A stretch of DNA of 64,000 nucleotides from an uncultured Clostridia bacterium (GTDB lineage: Bacteria; Bacillota; Clostridia; Christensenellales; Borkfalkiaceae): the NCBI GenBank assembly GCA_934254815.1, contig CAKQME010000007.1, positions 58,887 through 122,886 of the forward strand, in the 5' to 3' direction. The first letter of the stretch is position 1. The number at the start of each line of letters is the position of its first letter. The notes beneath the pieces were generated by a model, which did no database searches, was not told the origin of the DNA, and was given only the letters and a program-made list of their open reading frames with translations. The position numbers and the translations under genes are program-made. Below are positions 15,031 through 23,223 of this stretch, piece by piece.

Positions 15031-16473
15031 TCATTCCGCCTCCCGTTTTTGCGTTCCGAAAGGTAAATCTTTCTCGTCCCACGAATCCTTATAATTGAAA
15101 TCGGGCGGAACGAACAAATCACTGCGTTCATATTCGATTATAACTTCTTTTCCGTTATAGTCGAGATTTCCCACCCCTAAGTAACTCAACTCGTAATTTG
15201 CACAAACGTTATTTTTTTCATAGGCCTGCACCTGAATCTTTCCGTTCGGAGTATTAGAACCGAGCGAATAATTTGCTACGGTAGAAAAGCCTATCTCGTC
15301 CGACAATTTCATCATCACCTTAACAATCCCGTCTTGGCAATAGATTCTGATATTCAACGTTTCATTTTCCACGTTGTTCCATAAATTGAACCACGCCGGC
15401 AACTCTATAGATTCTCTACGACCTTGGCTTCTGAATACAACTTCGGGAACGGCGTCATTTTCGCAGCCTATTTCAACAATTAACTCCGCCGAACGATCTG
15501 CCATATCACACGATGCCGCACCAATCGCCACCACTATCGGAGCAGATTGACTGCCTTTTAATTTTACGTCAAGGTCTACCACGGCATTTGAGTAACTATA
15601 TCGTGTGGATAAAAATGCCGCTTCGGTATTATCAAAAACAAGGCGATTATTAGAAATTTTCATAACACCGATATTTCCAAGAGAACCGCCTGAAAAGAAT
15701 GCGGAGTTATAAACATTATCGGAAAAATCTTCAAAATAAGTCATATTTTCCGGTGTTTCGTAGCGATAACTTTTAACTTTACAGCTAATTACTGCCGCAT
15801 CGGTATTGCCCACTCCGTCAACGTATCCGAAACCGAAATAGCCCTCACCGGAAATTAAACTATTCGGATCGCAATTCAATAAAACGTTTTCATTTGAATT
15901 CGGATTATATAACACAATCGCTACAGACCCGTCATTATTTACCAAAATATCAATTTTAATGGTGCCGACTGCAAAATCATTCAACTCACGTTTTTTGATT
16001 ATCTGCTTTGTTTCGCCTTCTTTCGTATAAAAGTCGAGCCCGCATAATAGTTTGCTGCCGTCGATAGAAAAATATAACAACGATGAACCTTCGCATCCGA
16101 CAGTACTGCTGATATAAGGAAGCCCGAAAGTAAATCCGAATTTGCGATATTCCGGCAATTCATTGATTTTAAGTGTTATTTGCGCATCAAAACATTTTTC
16201 TATTCCAAACTGACTGAAATTGTTGAGTTTTTCATTTCTTACCGCTCGGGCGGTACTAAGCGTAGTTGAAAATAAAATCCCGTTTTTTGCAATCTCGACA
16301 CCGTCTGAAACTCTCCATTCCGATTTATTCAAAACGGTTTTCGCCGTAGACGCCTCATTTTCAACCACGCCCGCACGAACTTTCAGAAAATTTCCCGATA
16401 AAATACTCATGGATATTAACATTATTCCTACTATAGTCAGTACTACGCGAATTGCCCAAAAATTACGTTTCAT
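15031..16473 (-). CDS. Secreted beta-sandwich protein, function unknown
   Basis: A signal peptide or membrane anchor is clear at the start (MKRNFWAIRVVLTIVGIMLISMSIL). The rest, about 450 residues, is beta-rich and seems to be two related concanavalin-like sandwiches: one to about residue 240 (DAQITLKINELPEYRKFGFTF), and a second starting near MTYFEDFSDNVYNSAFFSGG. Such folds usually bind or cleave polysaccharides, but I see no catalytic pair. ATG 16473 is chosen over nearby TTG codons, although the GGAG site is 12 bases away. Stop and start of the next lipoprotein are one base apart, so the two are probably co-translated. Confidence 0.7.
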   Translation of the reverse strand: MKRNFWAIRVVLTIVGIMLISMSILSGNFLKVRAGVVENEASTAKTVLNKSEWRVSDGVEIAKNGILFSTTLSTARAVRNEKLNNFSQFGIEKCFDAQITLKINELPEYRKFGFTFGLPYISSTVGCEGSSLLYFSIDGSKLLCGLDFYTKEGETKQIIKKRELNDFAVGTIKIDILVNNDGSVAIVLYNPNSNENVLLNCDPNSLISGEGYFGFGYVDGVGNTDAAVISCKVKSYRYETPENMTYFEDFSDNVYNSAFFSGGSLGNIGVMKISNNRLVFDNTEAAFLSTRYSYSNAVVDLDVKLKGSQSAPIVVAIGAASCDMADRSAELIVEIGCENDAVPEVVFRSQGRRESIELPAWFNLWNNVENETLNIRIYCQDGIVKVMMKLSDEIGFSTVANYSLGSNTPNGKIQVQAYEKNNVCANYELSYLGVGNLDYNGKEVIIEYERSDLFVPPDFNYKDSWDEKDLPFGTQKREAE

Positions 16474-16492
16474 AAACAACAAATTCTCCGTT

Positions 16493-18073
16493 TTACTTCA
16501 TTCCGGCACTAGCCAGGTAGTTATTCCATTGTTCGGTATGATGCGCCTTAATCGAATTCCAGATTGCGTCTGCGCTCTTTCTGTTCTCTCGGTTGGAAAC
16601 TTCTGCTATTATGTCTCCGTTACCCCAGGCATCGCAGCCGCCAAGGGTAAAAATTTTACTGTCGTAATTAGCATTTTTTAACAACGGCGTATACAATGCG
16701 TTGTACAATAATTGCTCTTTTGCCCAGGTCGACCAATTATCCGTTTCAATTTTCGTCGTAACAGGCAAAGCCATATTCAGCGTTGCCGAATACTTTTTGA
16801 TTTGCTTGTCGGAATAAAAATATCTGATGAATTCTTTAGCAATTTCTTTCTTATCGGAATAATTCGGTATCGTGAATGTATTGTCGTTAAACGTAGAAAA
16901 TGCAATATGGCGTGCTTCGTAGACCGCGGCAAGGTCTGCCTCCGAGACGTCATAATTTTCAGTTTTTAAAGATATCTCAGACAAAGTCTTTCCTGCCTCA
17001 TCCGCATCGTCAATCGCGGCGACCAACGCAGAAAGTTCAGCGTCTTTTTCGACAACGGAAACGCCGTCTATTTTTCCGTCAACACTTTCAAGTCTATCGG
17101 TTATCGAACTGATTATCGGCAACTTCATCATTCTGAATTTTTCTGCTTTATTACCGGAAACGCTCATTTCGTTCAAAAGCCACGATCCGTTTACCATCAT
17201 CGCAGCCTTTTCTTCGAGAAATTTCGTTTGTATATTGTCGTAGGCTTGCGTGTTGGATCCCGACAGAACGTTATCCGAAGTATTCAACTCCGCAAGAAAA
17301 TCTATCGTTGCAGACCTTCCGTCCGACGCCAGAAGCACGTCCTTAGACGGAGACGATCCATTCGCATCGGTCAAAGAACGGAATCGTTTATATTTATCAA
17401 GTCCGTCATACTGCGCCTGAAACACCTCACGGACGGTAACCCAATAGCCGCCTCCCTTAAAATGGCATATAGCAGAAACGTCCTGACTTTTTTTGTCAAC
17501 CGTAATTCTGTTCGCCAAATCAACCAATTCCCCGGTTGTCCGCGGAATTTTATATTGAACACCGTCTATAATTTCAGAATTATAGACTATTCCAAGCCAA
17601 CCGCCGCCATAAGGCAACTGATACACTCTTGACTCCCCGTTAATATCATACTGAAGAGCTTTTTGTACCGACGGAAGCAATTTTTCACCGATTTTTTTAT
17701 TTCCCGCAACCTCACTTTCTCCATACGCATAACCGTTAATAACGTCGTCTAAAGGTTCGACGTAATTGAAATACGCCGGTCCTGCACCGTTATACATATA
17801 AAGATCTACGGGATTATACCCCGCTCCCAATAAAAGCGTATCGTACATTCCGTTCGTATCGCCGTTTTCTTCTATTTTTACTTTATATCCGGTATCTTTT
17901 TCAAAATCGGAAACGAGATTGTGGAAGAATTCCGTCCCAAGCCCGGACGACCAGAATTTTAACGTAAATTCATCTCCGGACTCGGTATCTTTTTTACATC
18001 CTGTATATGCCGCGCACATACATACGCAGCAAACAACGACGACAATCCTTTTGAATACTGATTTAAACTTCAT
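16493..18073 (-). CDS. ABC transporter solute-binding lipoprotein (carbohydrate)
   Basis: This is the extracellular receptor of a CUT1-type sugar ABC importer. The 526-aa protein has a lipoprotein signal with lipobox YTGC near residue 26 and the family-1 binding-protein layout: FTLKFWSSGLGTEFFHNLVSDFEKDTGYKVKIEEN at the start, YQLPYGGGWLGIVYNSEII in the hinge area and a C-terminal region typical of oligosaccharide binders. It is longer than average (400-450), as in binders of large oligosaccharides. It is followed upstream by two permeases. No ATPase gene is in the window, so a shared MsmK-like ATPase elsewhere is likely. Confidence 0.92.
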   Translation of the reverse strand: MKFKSVFKRIVVVVCCVCMCAAYTGCKKDTESGDEFTLKFWSSGLGTEFFHNLVSDFEKDTGYKVKIEENGDTNGMYDTLLLGAGYNPVDLYMYNGAGPAYFNYVEPLDDVINGYAYGESEVAGNKKIGEKLLPSVQKALQYDINGESRVYQLPYGGGWLGIVYNSEIIDGVQYKIPRTTGELVDLANRITVDKKSQDVSAICHFKGGGYWVTVREVFQAQYDGLDKYKRFRSLTDANGSSPSKDVLLASDGRSATIDFLAELNTSDNVLSGSNTQAYDNIQTKFLEEKAAMMVNGSWLLNEMSVSGNKAEKFRMMKLPIISSITDRLESVDGKIDGVSVVEKDAELSALVAAIDDADEAGKTLSEISLKTENYDVSEADLAAVYEARHIAFSTFNDNTFTIPNYSDKKEIAKEFIRYFYSDKQIKKYSATLNMALPVTTKIETDNWSTWAKEQLLYNALYTPLLKNANYDSKIFTLGGCDAWGNGDIIAEVSNRENRKSADAIWNSIKAHHTEQWNNYLASAGMK

Positions 18074-18100
18074 AATTCTTTACTCCTGTATAATTAAGTA

Positions 18101-18991
18101 TTATTCTTTAATTCCGCCAATCGAAACGTTACTCGTAAGCGCGTTATTGCATACGGCAAACAATATAAGCGGAGGTATACTTGCAACGACGTAAGCAGCA
18201 TATAAAATATCTGATCTCATTGTCCTTTTTATATCCAGTTCAAACATATAAATTCCCCCTGCAAGCGTCGGGCGTTTCGGTAAGTATAACAATACTGAAG
18301 CGTAATTATTCCAATCTGCCACCCAGGCTATTACAAACAACGAGCCGAAAAGAGGCAAAACCTGCGGAAAAACAACTCTGAAAAATATAGTATAATCACC
18401 GGCTCCATCTAATTGCGCCGCTTCCGAATAGGTGTTTGATACACTTGAAAATGCCGCAAAAAAATATAAATAATTTACACTTAGTCCGCCTGTAGCGCAC
18501 AAAATTTGCAACGGTGAATTAATCCATCCAAGATTAAACAAAAGTTTATACATACTACCGCCCGTTCCGTAAATCGGAAGAGACATCATAATAACAACTA
18601 ACGGATAAAAGATTTTTGAACCAGGAAAACGATATTTACACGTTACGTAAGCAATCATAGCGGTCAGCATACAACTTATCAATGATCCGAATACCGAAAA
18701 ATATAAGCTATTGCCAAGCATTCCGAAAAAACCGACTCCGTTCACTTTTAACAGTCGAAAAACCTCTATATAGTTAAAAAAATTAAGTCTTTCGGGAAAA
18801 GAAAACGGATGTAAATTTATCCCTACGTGCGTATTTAATCCGGCGAAAAACGCCCAAATTAACACTGAAAGATATGAAACCGCAAAAAACGCAAAAATAA
18901 TACAGACAATTGTATACAATACTGCAATCGGAATACTTTTTATCTCTCTGTTTCGCACGGATAATTTTTTTATATTCATCTGTTTTTCCAT
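18101..18991 (-). CDS. Carbohydrate ABC permease, MalG/LplC type
   Basis: One of the two membrane subunits of the sugar importer. The 296-aa protein has six predicted membrane segments and the permease EAA loop SEAAQLDGAGDYTIFFRVVFP, which contacts the ATPase. The C-terminus IGGIKE is typical of this subfamily (..IKG/IKE). The gene lies between the other permease and the solute-binding lipoprotein, spaced by only a few bases. Confidence 0.94.
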   Translation of the reverse strand: MEKQMNIKKLSVRNREIKSIPIAVLYTIVCIIFAFFAVSYLSVLIWAFFAGLNTHVGINLHPFSFPERLNFFNYIEVFRLLKVNGVGFFGMLGNSLYFSVFGSLISCMLTAMIAYVTCKYRFPGSKIFYPLVVIMMSLPIYGTGGSMYKLLFNLGWINSPLQILCATGGLSVNYLYFFAAFSSVSNTYSEAAQLDGAGDYTIFFRVVFPQVLPLFGSLFVIAWVADWNNYASVLLYLPKRPTLAGGIYMFELDIKRTMRSDILYAAYVVASIPPLILFAVCNNALTSNVSIGGIKE

Positions 18992-18999
18992 ACTGTACC

Positions 19000-19977
19000 T
19001 TAATAATCAATCGATTCAATTTTACCTGTCAACTTACGTATCCCGAAAGAAAGCGCAACAGAAACAACTGTAAGCAACAATCCTATTGCAGACATATAAT
19101 TATACACGTTTGACATTGAGGCATTTGCTTGGTTCTTATAAACCTGCAAATACATCCAACAACTGAGCGTCATCGTCCCGTACTCTCCCTGTGTAAGTAA
19201 AAACACGTTTCCGGTAGCCCCGAAAATTCCAACCACGGATAACATCCACAACATAGAAAACGTTGGCCAAACCATAGGAATGATAATCGAAAACGCCTCG
19301 CGAAACCATCCTACGCCGTCAAGTTTTGCCGATTCGATCACCGAAGAAGGAATTCTGCCGAGCGTTCCGCCCCAAAGGATTAAATTCCCGGGAAATCCAA
19401 GCCAAATCATTTGAATAAGCACAAATGCATTAGCAAAGCGCTTGCTTGCCAACAATTCGGGAACGTAATCAAACCCGTATATTTTCTGAAACAACGGTGC
19501 TATAGGACCGTCCACTCCGATAAACTGCATATAGAACGATGAAACGACCGTTGCCGGAATGATTGTCGGCAAGAAAAACAAAACGCGGTAAACTCCGGAA
19601 AGAGGAATCTTCTTATACAGGAAGTAGGACACCAGAAACCCGAGCGGGAACATGATCTGCTGAATCAAAAACGTAACAAGCGTATTGACAAATGCCTCCC
19701 GGATTTGAGACGTTTCTAAGGTAAATTCACGAAAAAAGCGACCGAAATGTGCTAATGTAAAATGCGTTATCCCGTTTTGAGTCTCCTGAAAGCCCATAAG
19801 AAACGCATCGGCGTTGACGTACACGTAAAACACTAAAAAATTGATAATCGGCAAAATAATAAATGAAACGATAAAAACCATGCGTTTAAAATCGAACGGC
19901 TTTTTCTGTTTTACGGGTTTGTTTTTTGCGATATCGTTTTCATCAAACCCTACGCTCTCCGATAAAAAATTTTTCAT
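19000..19977 (-). CDS. Carbohydrate ABC permease, MalF/LplB type
   Basis: The partner membrane subunit. The first transmembrane segment follows a basic cytosolic head (KPVKQKKPFDFKR). The EAA-type loop reads ESAKLDGVGWFREAFSIIIP. About six membrane helices fit its length of 325 residues. I chose ATG 19977 because AAGGGA precedes it; a GTG 18 bases upstream overlaps the stop of the surface-protein gene and would also work. Its position directly after a large surface protein ties that protein to sugar uptake. Confidence 0.92.
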   Translation of the reverse strand: MKNFLSESVGFDENDIAKNKPVKQKKPFDFKRMVFIVSFIILPIINFLVFYVYVNADAFLMGFQETQNGITHFTLAHFGRFFREFTLETSQIREAFVNTLVTFLIQQIMFPLGFLVSYFLYKKIPLSGVYRVLFFLPTIIPATVVSSFYMQFIGVDGPIAPLFQKIYGFDYVPELLASKRFANAFVLIQMIWLGFPGNLILWGGTLGRIPSSVIESAKLDGVGWFREAFSIIIPMVWPTFSMLWMLSVVGIFGATGNVFLLTQGEYGTMTLSCWMYLQVYKNQANASMSNVYNYMSAIGLLLTVVSVALSFGIRKLTGKIESIDY

Positions 19978-19995
19978 CTGATTCAATCCCTTCAC

Positions 19996-22782
19996 TCAAC
20001 GTCTTTTTTTCCGTTGACTTATCAATAACGTCATTACCGCAGAAAGCGCAAGTCCGCAACCAACAAACAAATCCGCGTTAACAGTAGAAGCGCAACCTTT
20101 TTTGTTACTTTCGCCGGAATTAACGTTTTCTTTCGGCTGCCACTTAGCAAACAGTGTAAAACCACCTGAGATAACGGTATTAAAATCGTATCTCGTTCCG
20201 TCCGCCAAATACCAACCTTGAAAAACGTATCCGTTTTTCTCAGGCGCGACAGGTTCCGATAATTTCCAACCCTGCTCTTCTCCTATCGTTACAGCCGCAA
20301 CGTCATTACCGCCATCGGTGTCGAATGCAACCCTATACGTCTTCAATTTGTAGTAATTCTCAATTTGCGTTGCGATTTTTGTTGCATACATCGTAGCGTT
20401 AAACGTGTCATTTTTTCCGTTCAGTTCTATCACGAGTTCATCCGAAACTAAAATATAGTAGATATACTCACTATTTTCGTAAATTGCTCTATTTCCCGCC
20501 TTCAGGACAATGGTTTTTTGATTCTCGGTATCGTAATACGTGCCGTAATACCTCTCGTAGTCAATCGGAGCAATACAGTTATAATTCCAATCCGCGGATA
20601 CGGTTATATCTGCATTCACGATTGTTTCACCGATAACGAACGACGTGTCGGTTGAGGTTTTCCATCCATTAAAAATATACCCCGATCTCTGTATTTCACC
20701 GGATAACGGTCTTGCCGATTCCCCGGCTTTTACCACTTGTTTTACACTTTTCCCCGTACCTAAGGCGAAAGTTACAACACGATGCTCTTGCTTTTCAAAT
20801 TCCCCTTTCCCGAGACGAAACGAGAAAACTTTTGATCTGGTTAGCACGTATAAAACGTCGTTTTTCGAAATTTGAACGGATGTGATTGTTGATTCGGCAG
20901 GAATAAGTCCTTCCGAAAAGTCCGTGTTACCATCGCATAATGCAATAAATTGTCCGTTTTTTTCGTAATACCCAACGCAAGACGAAATATCCGCTTCCGC
21001 AGCATCATCCCATCCGGCGACAAGTTCAATATTACCGTTTACGACCGAATCGAAATTATAAAAATCTTCACCCAATTTCCAACCTGTAAAAATTTTTCCG
21101 TTCTTTTCCGGAATAAACAGATTTTTAACGCTATAACCTTGATAAACCTGTTCACTATTCAGAATTGTTTTATTATCGGAATCGAAATAAGTTACGTTAT
21201 ATCTCTTTACTGCGGCAATGGAATCAATCAATACCCACGCACCTTTTTCTTCGTTTGCCGTCCCCTGATACGCCATAGCATCATCCGACGAACGGAAACC
21301 GCTGCCGATCTGAAAGCCGTCAATCATACCGCCATGTGAAAGAACCTCAACCGCTTTTCCCGGCAAAATCAGATCAACCCATTTGTCCTGCTCGATATCT
21401 GCAGGGATCGTATACCCACCTTCAGAGCCATCGGCGCCAAGCGGATACAAAATCACTCCGCCAAAAGACGTATTATAAGTTTCTCCAGATGACAAATGAA
21501 CGTAAACCCTCAATATAATAGCATCTATATCGGATACGTTTGCGCTTGCAGTAAACTTCACGGCATTTTGCGCCCGCTGAATGCCCCAACTGTGCGTTTT
21601 ATAAGCAAACGCACTACCATTCCGGGAAGTTGCCAAAGCTTCATTAATCGCTTTATTTTTAGCGTGATTTATCTCATCGGAAGTATAAGTCATAACGCTC
21701 ATGAGACCATCTGGTATAAACGCCCCTTCGCCGATATCCGTAAAACCGCCAATCATTTCAAGATTGCTTTTAATTATTGAATAATCGCCGTCGGCGGCCG
21801 ATGAAAGTATACCGTTTTTATTACCGTTTTTATGCTTCCACTTAGGAATCAGAGTAACGGATTCGGTAACAGGCTCGGAAGATGAATACTCTTTTCCCGT
21901 TTCGGTTTGCCAACCGGAAAACACGTAATTTTCTTTTACAGGTTGATAAGAAGGTTGCCGTATAGAATCCCCGGCCGCAACAAGTTGTTGCATAACGTTA
22001 TTTCCATCACGGAAAGTAACAAGATAAGACCCAACCGAAATCGTATCAAAAGCAATCCATGCCACGTTGGTTTTGGCGTTCGGTTCATTCGTCCAACCGC
22101 CGCCGGCATACATTTTACCGTCGAGATCGGACACACCCGCCGCCCCAACACAATTACTGCCTATGGCAAAACCGCTGAAATATCCTTCGGTATCCGCAAG
22201 ATTTTTAAGATCGTCTCCGGAAAGAGCAAGATAATACCATTGATTCTGCGGGATGTCCGACGGAATCATATACCCATCGTCGTTCGTCCCGTTACTATCC
22301 GAAGAATAAATTCTTACTCCGCCTTTTGCCGTATAGTATCCTACAGAACTTTCATCTGACAGATGCGCATACATCCTGATAATAATAGAATCGACTTCTT
22401 CGCCTATCTTCTTATTATTCGACTTATCCTTAAAAGTATAAGATGCCGTAGACAGAACTTCATTCGTAGATACGCCGTAAGTAAGATAATACTTATCCTC
22501 TTCTATAAAATTCCGCATATAGCATGGAGCACCGTACCCTCCGCTGGGATCGCTCGTTTTTTCACCAAGCACTTCTTTAACCAGCCAATTTTTTGACATC
22601 CAGTTAAAATCCGTAGGGGAATTATACCCGTTAAGATCCTCTACCGTATAAGTAACGGACATATTTTTCTCGGCGTTGACTATCGACAAATTTTCGGCAA
22701 ATGATATACCGCAAGAAAATATGCCGAAAAGCAATAAAGAAAAAATCGCTATTTTTTGTTTCTTCATTATTTTAATTTTCAT
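19996..22782 (-). CDS. Large InlB-repeat surface protein with C-terminal GC-type anchor
   Basis: A 928-aa secreted protein: signal peptide (MKKQKIAIFSLLLFGIFSCGISFAE contains the hydrophobic core), two beta-sandwich modules (about residues 35-255 and 330-545) that resemble carbohydrate-binding domains, each followed by an InlB B-repeat of the VTF...GWK/GW...A.W kind. Two more InlB repeats stand near residues 690 and 850. The C-terminus has a Ser/Asn-rich linker, KKGCAS, one hydrophobic helix and the basic tail SQRKKRR, a sorting or membrane anchor without LPXTG. The first module is almost identical to that of the upstream 919-aa protein. GGAGG precedes the start. It is co-transcribed with the sugar importer. 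Confidence 0.85.
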   Translation of the reverse strand: MKIKIMKKQKIAIFSLLLFGIFSCGISFAENLSIVNAEKNMSVTYTVEDLNGYNSPTDFNWMSKNWLVKEVLGEKTSDPSGGYGAPCYMRNFIEEDKYYLTYGVSTNEVLSTASYTFKDKSNNKKIGEEVDSIIIRMYAHLSDESSVGYYTAKGGVRIYSSDSNGTNDDGYMIPSDIPQNQWYYLALSGDDLKNLADTEGYFSGFAIGSNCVGAAGVSDLDGKMYAGGGWTNEPNAKTNVAWIAFDTISVGSYLVTFRDGNNVMQQLVAAGDSIRQPSYQPVKENYVFSGWQTETGKEYSSSEPVTESVTLIPKWKHKNGNKNGILSSAADGDYSIIKSNLEMIGGFTDIGEGAFIPDGLMSVMTYTSDEINHAKNKAINEALATSRNGSAFAYKTHSWGIQRAQNAVKFTASANVSDIDAIILRVYVHLSSGETYNTSFGGVILYPLGADGSEGGYTIPADIEQDKWVDLILPGKAVEVLSHGGMIDGFQIGSGFRSSDDAMAYQGTANEEKGAWVLIDSIAAVKRYNVTYFDSDNKTILNSEQVYQGYSVKNLFIPEKNGKIFTGWKLGEDFYNFDSVVNGNIELVAGWDDAAEADISSCVGYYEKNGQFIALCDGNTDFSEGLIPAESTITSVQISKNDVLYVLTRSKVFSFRLGKGEFEKQEHRVVTFALGTGKSVKQVVKAGESARPLSGEIQRSGYIFNGWKTSTDTSFVIGETIVNADITVSADWNYNCIAPIDYERYYGTYYDTENQKTIVLKAGNRAIYENSEYIYYILVSDELVIELNGKNDTFNATMYATKIATQIENYYKLKTYRVAFDTDGGNDVAAVTIGEEQGWKLSEPVAPEKNGYVFQGWYLADGTRYDFNTVISGGFTLFAKWQPKENVNSGESNKKGCASTVNADLFVGCGLALSAVMTLLISQRKKRR

Positions 22783-22816
22783 AAAAACCTCCGAGCCGAA
22801 TCGTTATAACGACAGG

Positions 22817-23083
22817 TTATTTTAAATTCGGGTTTGTGATGATAGGCAATTCATTGTCGTCTGCAGAAGGCGTATCTTCCTCGGACTCGTTCTCATCACC
22901 GCCCCGCGTTTCCGATTGAGAAATTCCACCGGGTTCGCTTTCGAACTTCTCACTTTCAGGAGAATTATTTCCCGCTCTACCGCACGAACAAACAACACAC
23001 GATAAGATCAACATCAAAATAATTACTGCAAGTTTCGGAATGTGTATACGTTTTCTTATCGGCTTACCTGACGTATTATTCAT
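22817..23083 (-). CDS. Small acidic lipoprotein
   Basis: An 88-aa product starting at ATG 23083 after AGGTG; a GTG nine bases upstream is an alternative. After a basic head and hydrophobic helix (LAVIILMLILSCVVCSC) the lipobox Cys is near residue 34. The mature part is about 55 residues, almost only Ser, Glu, Asp, Gly and Pro (SESEKFESEPGG style), so probably disordered. The start overlaps the end of the 44-aa peptide gene by eight bases, implying coupling. Function is unknown; it may be a surface spacer. Confidence 0.7.
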   Translation of the reverse strand: MNNTSGKPIRKRIHIPKLAVIILMLILSCVVCSCGRAGNNSPESEKFESEPGGISQSETRGGDENESEEDTPSADDNELPIITNPNLK

Positions 23084-23210
23084 TGTTTTCACCTAAAAAG
23101 AATGTGAACTCCCCGATATTTTTCGTCTCGTTGCTGTCGAAACCGGAAGAAGTAATAACGTCTTGATCAAAAAATTTAATTTCAATAGCAGGTCTGATAT
23201 AATTTTTCAT
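23076..23210 (-). CDS. 44-aa acidic peptide, paralogue of the peptide at 54310
   Basis: ATG 23210 follows GGGGA, and the frame runs 44 codons to TAA. The start is MKNYIRPAIEIKFF, and the middle DQDVITSSGFDSNET. The pattern MK-x-Y-x-x-P-x-x-E-[IV], then D-[IV]-I-x-[ST]-S-x-x-D-x-NET is shared with the second small ORF at 54310-54447, so this is a real family. There is no signal peptide, membrane segment or Cys. It begins 13 bases after the 919-aa surface protein and overlaps the next lipoprotein start. The role is unknown; a regulatory, chaperone-like or precursor peptide are all possible. Confidence 0.75.
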   Translation of the reverse strand: MKNYIRPAIEIKFFDQDVITSSGFDSNETKNIGEFTFFLGENNE

Positions 23211-23223
23211 ATAATATTCCCCA